DNA from: Marivita cryptomonadis
GTDB taxonomy: Bacteria > Pseudomonadota > Alphaproteobacteria > Rhodobacterales > Rhodobacteraceae
Direction of reading: 5' to 3'
DNA: 64,000 nt
NCBI RefSeq assembly: GCF_002115725.1
Contig: NZ_JFKD01000007.1
Location: 153,105-217,104 of the forward strand
Shown: positions 58,897 through 64,000 of the stretch, one piece after another
Layout of the letters: every line of letters starts with the position of its first letter
Position numbering within the stretch: position 1 is the stretch's first letter
Position numbers and translations under genes: made by a program
The notes under the pieces: model-generated
What the model was told of the DNA's origin: nothing
The model's input: the letters and a program-made list of their open reading frames with translations, nothing else
The model's database searches: none

Positions 58897-59583
58897 TTAC
58901 GGCACCTCCGAAGGCGCCGCGTTCACCTCCAAGAGACGGGCCACCGCCTTGGCCGTGGCTCGGTCAATATGCGCCTTCATTTCGTCTTCGGCCCGCTCGA
59001 CATCGCCTTGCATCAACGCCTCGATTACCCGGCTGTGTTCCGTCCACGAGGTGTCGGCGGATACGACGCCGCGCACAACCACTGCCATCGACCGGCGGAT
59101 GTGATGCCAGTTGGTGCGCATCGTGGTCTGGATGGTGTCGTTCCCGGCCCAAGTGTAGATCATTTCGTGAAACTCGAAATCGACAGCGATCTGCTGATGC
59201 GGATCGTTCGACCGTACTGCCTCCCACCCGCGTTTGAGCATCATCTCCGCCTCTTGCGCGGCATCCGCCGGTTTGCGCTCATGTGCGAGGCGGATCGCGA
59301 ACGGTTCAACGGCGCTGCGGAATTCGTAGATCGACAGGAACTGCTCGGGGCTGATGGGCGAGGCCACGACACCCCGGCGTCCGGTGTCTTCGACAAAGCC
59401 GTTGGCCTTGAGCAGCGAGATCGCGCTGTTCACGGGCTGTCGTGAGACTTTCAGGCTGGCTGCGATCTCGTCCTGATTGAGCCGCTCCCCCGGTTCGAAC
59501 TCTCCGGAACAGATCGCATTAAGCAGGATATCGTATGTTTGCTCGGTTAGCGATTTGGGCTGTTCTATCGTCTGCATGTCCAT
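58897..59583 (-). CDS. GntR-family regulator, FadR/FCD type
   Basis: The 228-residue protein has an N-terminal winged helix (GEFEPGERLNQDEIAASLKV and SRQPVNSAISLLKANGFV) and a C-terminal helical FCD domain, with metal-ligand-like FEFHEMIY and WHHIRRSM. FCD regulators bind small organic acids or sugar acids. A perfect palindrome, ATTTCGTATACGAAAT, lies 64 bp upstream of the start and is the likely operator. Transcription is toward the CUT2 operon and away from the ribbon-helix-helix gene. Confidence 0.9.
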   Translation of the reverse strand: MDMQTIEQPKSLTEQTYDILLNAICSGEFEPGERLNQDEIAASLKVSRQPVNSAISLLKANGFVEDTGRRGVVASPISPEQFLSIYEFRSAVEPFAIRLAHERKPADAAQEAEMMLKRGWEAVRSNDPHQQIAVDFEFHEMIYTWAGNDTIQTTMRTNWHHIRRSMAVVVRGVVSADTSWTEHSRVIEALMQGDVERAEDEMKAHIDRATAKAVARLLEVNAAPSEVP

Positions 59584-59646
59584 CCTTTCACACGCAGACC
59601 AGACCTTGGTCGCATGTCTTTTTCGAAGCCATAGACTAAATTAAAA

Positions 59647-59662
59647 ATTTCGTATACGAAAT
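59647..59662. promoter_or_regulatory. Palindromic GntR-type operator candidate
   Basis: ATTTCGTA and TACGAAAT are perfect 8-bp arms. The core TCGTATACGA fits the T-N-GT-N-N-N-AC-N-A pattern common to FadR-subfamily sites. It lies between the divergent GntR and ribbon-helix-helix genes. Confidence 0.7.
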
Positions 59663-59704
59663 ATGTGTTGAATGCTTAACGCATGATTTTTGGGAGGATG
59701 AACC

Positions 59705-59998
59705 ATGTGTGAAGTCTTTGCGGGACAAGATCCCGAACGCTACACAAGCACCACGCGGCGTTTACGCCTGAACGGTCAAAGTACGTCAATTCGCTTGGAA
59801 AACGCGTTTTGGGCAACGCTTGACGAAATTGCCGCCCGCGATGGCGTATCAACCCCGATGTTCATATCGACCCTGCATTCCGAAGTTCTGGAACGTCGCG
59901 GCGAGCCGAAAAACTTCACCTCGCTGCTGCGCTGCGCCTGCCTGAAATTCATGGAGATCAACCAATCCGCGCCCGCTCACGCCATGGCGGCAGAGTGA
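59705..59998 (+). CDS. Ribbon-helix-helix domain protein
   Basis: The 97-residue protein starts MCEVFAGQDPERYTSTTRRL and continues RLNGQSTSIRLENAFWATLDEIAARDG, the pattern of a ribbon-helix-helix DNA-binding family widespread in alphaproteobacteria. Such small proteins act as dimeric repressors, but a target is not known. It is divergent from the GntR gene, sharing the palindromic site region, and is followed by an inverted repeat at 60027-60053. Confidence 0.85.
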   Translation: MCEVFAGQDPERYTSTTRRLRLNGQSTSIRLENAFWATLDEIAARDGVSTPMFISTLHSEVLERRGEPKNFTSLLRCACLKFMEINQSAPAHAMAAE

Positions 59999-60026
59999 CT
60001 TTGTCCCTCTGAACGACAGAAAAAAT

Positions 60027-60053
60027 GCGGGGTAGTACAGGCATACTACCCGC
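60027..60053. promoter_or_regulatory. Inverted repeat between the ribbon-helix-helix gene and the VOC gene
   Basis: GCGGGGTAGTA and TACTACCCGC pair around a 6-nt loop with one bulged G. It could be a terminator for the ribbon-helix-helix gene or an operator; no T-run follows. Confidence 0.45.
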
Positions 60054-60113
60054 ACCCCCCTTAGGCCGGACTAGCCTGCGAACGGACACAGAAACCAACC
60101 GCAGGAGTGACCC

Positions 60114-60509
60114 TTGGCCAAGCAAATCCATTCGATGATCCGCGTTCTTGATGAGGATCGGTCGGTCGCGTTCTACGACAAGGCATTCGGCCTCAAGGTC
60201 GCGGACCGGCTCGATTTCCCGGACTTCACGCTGATCTATCTGAGCAATCCCGAAACCGAGTTCGAGCTCGAGTTGACCGTGAACAAGGGTCAGACCGAGC
60301 CTTACGATCTTGGCAACGGCTACGGCCACCTTGCTGTCTCGGTCAGCAATCTGGAGTCCGAGCATGCCAGGTTCGAGGCGGAAGGCCTCAACCCCCGCAA
60401 ACTAGTGTCCTTTGCACCGGCAGGCGAGGTGATCGCCCGGTTTTTCTTTGTCGCCGATCCAGACGGGTACCAGATCGAGGTGCTCGAACGCGGTGGACGG
60501 TTCAAGTGA
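60114..60509 (+). CDS. VOC/glyoxalase-family protein, TTG start
   Basis: The 131-residue protein has the two beta-alpha-beta-beta-beta halves of the vicinal-oxygen-chelate superfamily: HSMIRVLDEDRSVAFYDKAF, FELELTVNKG, GYGHLAVSVSN and DPDGYQIEVLER hold the metal-ligand His/Glu pattern of lactoylglutathione lyase. The only start with a ribosome site (AGGAG, 6-bp spacing) is TTG at 60114. It may handle reactive carbonyls or be an isomerase in the sugar-oxidation module behind it, with 56 bp to the next gene. Confidence 0.85.
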   Translation: MAKQIHSMIRVLDEDRSVAFYDKAFGLKVADRLDFPDFTLIYLSNPETEFELELTVNKGQTEPYDLGNGYGHLAVSVSNLESEHARFEAEGLNPRKLVSFAPAGEVIARFFFVADPDGYQIEVLERGGRFK

Positions 60510-60565
60510 TCAGGCCGCACCTGTCCTTTCCAAAGGGTGCACATCAAACAGGGAGGAGACTACAC

Positions 60566-61090
60566 ATGTCACAGAAAGAAAGCCTGCGTGGGCTGACACG
60601 GCGTGACCTGCTCAAGCGCGCCAGCGCTGCAGGTGCGTCTTTTGTCGTCGGCACCGGGTTCTTGGCGGCCCCAGACGCCGCCTGGGCCTATGAAGCCGAA
60701 CATCTCGACGCGGAAACCTTTGCTACACTCGTCCAGATGGCGCGCGATATCTATCCGCACGATCAGGTGGCCGATGAATACTATGTGATTGCGGTCAAGG
60801 GCTATGACAGCGCCGATGCCGCCGCAGGAATCACGGCTGGGATTGCCGCATTGAATGCGGCCGCTCAGGGCAAGGGCTTTGACAGCTACCTTGCCACCGG
60901 ATGGGAGCGCGACCGCGTCGATATCCTGCGCGGCATGGAAGACAGTGCGTTCTTCCAGCAGGTCCGCGGCGGTCTGGTCACCGGCCTTTATAACCAGAAA
61001 GCGGTCTGGCCGATCTTTGGCTACGAGGGCGAGAGCTTCAGCCAGGGCGGTTACATTGATCGCGGTTTCAACGACATCAACTGGCTCTGA
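60566..61090 (+). CDS. Tat-exported small subunit, gluconate 2-dehydrogenase subunit 3-like
   Basis: The 174-residue protein begins with a Tat signal (LTRRDLLKRASAAGASF) and continues as the subunit-3 family seen beside periplasmic GMC dehydrogenases (FATLVQMARDIYPHDQVADE, GWERDRVDILRGMEDSAFF). It escorts or stabilises the flavin subunit, which has no signal of its own and is probably carried across the membrane with it. ATG 60566 follows GGGAGGAG. The GMC gene comes 21 bp later. Confidence 0.88.
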   Translation: MSQKESLRGLTRRDLLKRASAAGASFVVGTGFLAAPDAAWAYEAEHLDAETFATLVQMARDIYPHDQVADEYYVIAVKGYDSADAAAGITAGIAALNAAAQGKGFDSYLATGWERDRVDILRGMEDSAFFQQVRGGLVTGLYNQKAVWPIFGYEGESFSQGGYIDRGFNDINWL

Positions 61091-61111
61091 GCCATAAGGG
61101 AGGATAGACTT

Positions 61112-62683
61112 ATGGCAGCCCCATTTGATCTGAACGACGACAGCGTTGTCGTCATCATCGGCACCGGCGCAGGCGGTGGTGTTCTTGCAAACGAACTGGC
61201 CCAGAAGGGTATCAGCGTCGTCGCTTTGGAAGCGGGCGGGCGTCATTTGCCCGACGATTTCATCAACGACGAATGGGAAAGCTTTGGCCAACTGGCTTGG
61301 CTCGACCCGCGCACCACATCGGGTGACTGGCGCGTGGCCAAGGATTTCTCAGGCCTGCCCGCATGGATCGTGAAATCCGTAGGTGGGACCACGCAGCACT
61401 GGGCTGGCGCCAGCTTGCGCTTTCAGGACCATGAATGGAAAGCCAAGACCACTTATGGCGACGTACAGGGCGCAAACCTGCTCGACTGGCCGATCGACCC
61501 GCGCGAGATGGACGACTACTACACCAAGGCCGAAGACAAGCTAGGCGTGACGCGCACCGGCAACCGTCCGGGTCTGCCGGGCAGCAACAACTACCTCGTG
61601 TTCGAAAAAGGCGCCAAGGCGCTGGGATATGAGGAAGTTCACACTGGCCGCATGGCGATCCAGACCCGTGATGATGGCGACCGCATTCCCTGCCAACAAA
61701 CCGGTTTCTGCTTTCAGGGCTGTAAATGGGGGGCCAAGTGGTCGGCCGGCTATGTCGACATTCCTGAGGGCGAGGCGACAGGCAATCTCGAAGTGCGTCC
61801 GCAAAGCCATGTCGCCCGTATCTTGCACAACGAGGCAGGCAAGGTCATGGGTGTCGAATATTACGACGCAAACGGCACGCTGCAGATGCAGAAGGCCCGC
61901 ATCGTCTGCGTCGCGGGTAACTCCTTCGAAAGCCCGCGTCTTCTGCTGAACTCGGCTTCCGCGATGTTCCCGGATGGACTGGCCAACAGCTCGGGGCAGG
62001 TGGGTCGCAACTACATGCGCCACATGACCGGATCGGTCTATGGCGTGTTCGACAAGCCGGTAAAGATGTGGCGCGGCACCACGATGGCAGGCATCATTCA
62101 GGACGAAGCCCGTCACGATCCGTCCCGCGGCTTTGTCGGCGGGTACGAGCTGGAAACCCTGTCGCTAGGTCTGCCCTTCATGGCGGCTTTCCTTGATCCG
62201 GGTGGCTGGGGGCGTGAGTTCACTTCGGCGCTTGATCACTACGAGAACATGGCGGGCATGTGGATCGTGGGCGAAGACATGCCGCAGGAAACCAACCGCG
62301 TCACTCTCAACCACGATGTCACCGATCAGTACGGTCTGCCCGTGGCAAACGTCCACTTCGACGATCACCCCAACGACATCGCAATGCGCAACCACGCATA
62401 CAAGCAGGGTCAGGCGGTCTATGAGGCGGTTGGCGCAACACGTACCTTCCCAACACCGCCCTATCCGTCGACGCACAACCTCGGCACCAACCGGATGTCC
62501 GAAAATCCGCGTGACGGCGTGGTGAACAATTGGGGCCAGACGCACGATATCGCGAACCTGTTCATCTCGGACGGTTCGCAATTCACCACCGGGGCTGCGG
62601 AAAACCCGACGCTCACCATTGTGGCGCTTGCCATCCGCCAAGCCGACCACATCGCGCAGGAAATGAGCGCGCAAAACATCTAA
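61112..62683 (+). CDS. GMC-family flavin oxidoreductase
   Basis: The 523-residue protein has the FAD-binding motif VVIIGTGAGGGVLANELA, KSVGGTTQHWAGASLRF and the C-terminal GMC region with THNLGTNRMSENPRDGVV and FISDGSQFTTGAAENPT, whose His residues do the catalysis. It should oxidise a sugar, polyol or sugar acid in the periplasm with the subunit-3-like partner. A cytochrome c subunit, usual in gluconate dehydrogenase operons, is not visible nearby. GGGAGG lies before the start and a terminator follows the stop. Confidence 0.92.
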   Translation: MAAPFDLNDDSVVVIIGTGAGGGVLANELAQKGISVVALEAGGRHLPDDFINDEWESFGQLAWLDPRTTSGDWRVAKDFSGLPAWIVKSVGGTTQHWAGASLRFQDHEWKAKTTYGDVQGANLLDWPIDPREMDDYYTKAEDKLGVTRTGNRPGLPGSNNYLVFEKGAKALGYEEVHTGRMAIQTRDDGDRIPCQQTGFCFQGCKWGAKWSAGYVDIPEGEATGNLEVRPQSHVARILHNEAGKVMGVEYYDANGTLQMQKARIVCVAGNSFESPRLLLNSASAMFPDGLANSSGQVGRNYMRHMTGSVYGVFDKPVKMWRGTTMAGIIQDEARHDPSRGFVGGYELETLSLGLPFMAAFLDPGGWGREFTSALDHYENMAGMWIVGEDMPQETNRVTLNHDVTDQYGLPVANVHFDDHPNDIAMRNHAYKQGQAVYEAVGATRTFPTPPYPSTHNLGTNRMSENPRDGVVNNWGQTHDIANLFISDGSQFTTGAAENPTLTIVALAIRQADHIAQEMSAQNI

Positions 62684-62688
62684 GCCAA

Positions 62689-62722
62689 AAGCGGCGCTCC
62701 CTCAGGGGGCGCCGTTTTTTAC
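62689..62722 (+). terminator. Rho-independent terminator after the GMC gene
   Basis: CGGCGCTCCC and its partner GGGGGCGCCG form a stem closed by a short loop, followed directly by six T. It ends the VOC - subunit 3 - GMC transcript 6-40 bp after the stop. Confidence 0.85.
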
Positions 62723-62755
62723 CATCTGATACAATTTGAATAAGGCAGCACCATC

Positions 62756-63568
62756 ATGCTGGATCTTGGGAACCGCGTCTCGATCTACCAACCGGAACAG
62801 GACGGGCTGATCTTCCCTGAACTGCCGGAATTTGAAACCGTCGCCGAGGAACGCCAGCACCGCAAGGAACGCTTGGTCGCCGCTTGCCGCGCGTTTGCCC
62901 AGCAGGGCTTCGATTATGGCTTTGCCGGTCACCTGACCATCCGCGACCCGGAACGGCCCGAGCTTTACTGGACCAATCCGATGTGCGTGCATTTCGACAA
63001 GGTCAAAATGTCGAACCTGATCCTCGTTGATCACAAAGGCACGGTGATCGAAGGCGACTATGCGGTGAACCGCGCGGGCTTTGTGCTGCACGCCAATGTC
63101 CATGATGAACATCCCGACATCCTCGCCATGTGCCATGCCCACACCACCTATGGCACAGCCTGGTGCGCCTTGGGGCGCCCCATTGATCCGATCACGCAGG
63201 ACGCCTGCGCGTTTTTCGAGGATCATGTGGTGATCGGCGAACAGGGCGGAGCGGTCGCAGTCGAAAACCACGCAGGCACGGATGTGGCCAAGGCGTTCAA
63301 AGGCATGAAAGCCGCGCTGCACCAGAACCACGGGCTATTGACGGCCAGCCGCCACAGCATTGAGTCCGCCGCCTTCTGGTTCATCGCGCTTGAACGCTGC
63401 TGCCAGCAACAACTCGCGATCGCTGCCTCTGGCATTGAGCCTATCCGCATCCCCGCCGACCGTGCCCGCTACAGCCGCGAACACGTCGGCAGTGAGTATA
63501 TCGGCTGGCTGCATTTCCAGACGATCTGGAACCAGTTGGTGATCGACCAACCGGATATGTTCGATTGA
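62756..63568 (+). CDS. Class II aldolase/adducin-family protein
   Basis: The 270-residue protein has the zinc-binding pattern HAHTTYGTAW and HQNHGLLTA of L-fuculose-phosphate aldolase relatives, and GHLTIRDPERPELYW in the N-terminal half. Family members perform retro-aldol cleavage of sugar phosphates or decarboxylation; the substrate is unknown. It follows the GMC gene but after a terminator, so it may have its own promoter. The last gene before the recombinase fragment. Confidence 0.9.
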   Translation: MLDLGNRVSIYQPEQDGLIFPELPEFETVAEERQHRKERLVAACRAFAQQGFDYGFAGHLTIRDPERPELYWTNPMCVHFDKVKMSNLILVDHKGTVIEGDYAVNRAGFVLHANVHDEHPDILAMCHAHTTYGTAWCALGRPIDPITQDACAFFEDHVVIGEQGGAVAVENHAGTDVAKAFKGMKAALHQNHGLLTASRHSIESAAFWFIALERCCQQQLAIAASGIEPIRIPADRARYSREHVGSEYIGWLHFQTIWNQLVIDQPDMFD

Positions 63569-63688
63569 GAAAAGTTCGGTGAAACATCGTTCGAAGTTGC
63601 TGGTTTCATTTTCGTTTTCACGTCGGGCCAAAACAATAAAGACTTAATCAACAAAATATCGTTTCAAGTGATTTCGTTTTGAAAGCAG

Positions 63689-64000
63689 TCAGCGTTTCTT
63701 TGGCAGTATCGACTTGATCAGCATGTGCTCGATGGCTGACCGCCGTGCCTCCCGATCAAGCGTATATGTGTTCCGCCGGAACTCGACGCCTTCCAGCAAA
63801 GCCTTAATGTATCCCGACACCGTGTCTGCCGCCATGATTAGCGTCGAGTCGAGCGTGTGCACGTACCGGCTCGTCACGGAACCTTTCGCATGACCTATCA
63901 GGGCAGCGATAGTGATCTCTGTGAAGCCCAGATCATTGGCGATGCTGGCAAAGCTATGTCTCAACACATGCGGTGTCACATCCCAGAGCGGTGTGTCAGT
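63689..64000 (-). CDS. Tyrosine recombinase/integrase, 5' part outside the window
   Basis: The C-terminal catalytic region of a tyrosine recombinase is read from the right edge to the stop at 63689. In-frame sequence TDTPLWDVTPHVLRHSFAS enters from beyond 64000. VLRHSFAS holds the His-x-x-Arg pair, ALIGHAKGS the second His and SRYVH the nucleophilic Tyr. The partial frame is at least 103 codons. Phage and island integrases look like this. The gene faces left, so its element probably lies to the right. Confidence 0.88.
   Translation of the reverse strand, partial: TDTPLWDVTPHVLRHSFASIANDLGFTEITIAALIGHAKGSVTSRYVHTLDSTLIMAADTVSGYIKALLEGVEFRRNTYTLDREARRSAIEHMLIKSILPKKR

Noticed and set aside
58646..59104. 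152-codon plus-strand frame with a hydrophobic start
   Set aside because: Its second half is antisense to the GntR gene and it has no ribosome site.

Overview
The window looks like chromosomal DNA of an alphaproteobacterium of the Rhodobacterales (Roseobacter group). The support is a GC content of roughly 60 %, a short bacterial-type prolyl-tRNA synthetase, the glycyl-tRNA synthetase block next to pyruvate phosphate dikinase, a photolyase followed by a DUF2256 zinc-ribbon gene, a ribbon-helix-helix gene typical of this order, and many GC-rich intergenic hairpins. I see no rRNA, CRISPR array or intact insertion sequence. There is one tRNA, Arg(CCG). No species is claimed.

Left part (1-39.8 kb), mostly core genome. 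A pentapeptide-repeat membrane gene, cut by the window edge, and a complete paralogue flank a sensor histidine kinase translationally coupled to an ADP-ribosylglycohydrolase-family gene. Then follow proS, a folB-folP-glmM run (pterin/folate plus cell-wall precursor), a SleB-type hydrolase, and glyQ - FkbM methyltransferase - small membrane protein - glyS - ppdK. Next come a secreted peptidoglycan-binding protein with a catalytically dead trypsin-like domain, an EamA exporter, a 27-residue membrane peptide, ilvC opposite two tandem Lrp-type regulators, a secreted Hint-domain protein, a class V aminotransferase, a J-domain protein opposite bolA, a DUF4177 gene, gatB, an unrecognised 400-residue protein, a lytic transglycosylase, a PlsC-like acyltransferase, pepN, photolyase plus DUF2256, and malate synthase G.

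Right part (39.8-64 kb), accessory in character. After tRNA-Arg come two unrecognised genes and then a catabolic locus built around a divergent promoter at 47.3-47.5 kb. Leftward run a SAF-domain dehydrogenase, acetoin-dehydrogenase-like E1 alpha, E1 beta and an E2 carrying an alpha/beta-hydrolase domain, then a SorC-family regulator. Rightward run a Tat-exported solute-binding protein, two permeases, an ATPase (CUT1-type importer), a PfkB-family kinase and a HAD phosphatase. This reads as uptake, oxidation, ketol cleavage and phosphorylation of an unknown polyol or sugar. A second, ribose-type (CUT2) importer follows on the opposite strand, but its binding-protein gene and the adjacent alpha/beta hydrolase gene each carry one in-frame stop. 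A GntR regulator with a perfect palindromic operator candidate, a ribbon-helix-helix gene, a glyoxalase-family gene, a Tat-exported small subunit with a GMC oxidoreductase, and a class II aldolase complete the block. At the right edge lies the 3' part of a tyrosine recombinase gene that runs out of the window.

The strongest leads are the ketol-cleavage locus with its repeated TGAAC/GTTCA sites, the pair of neighbouring nonsense-interrupted genes, a sharp base-composition break inside the first pentapeptide gene, a low-GC patch inside the essential glyS, and the pseudoprotease.
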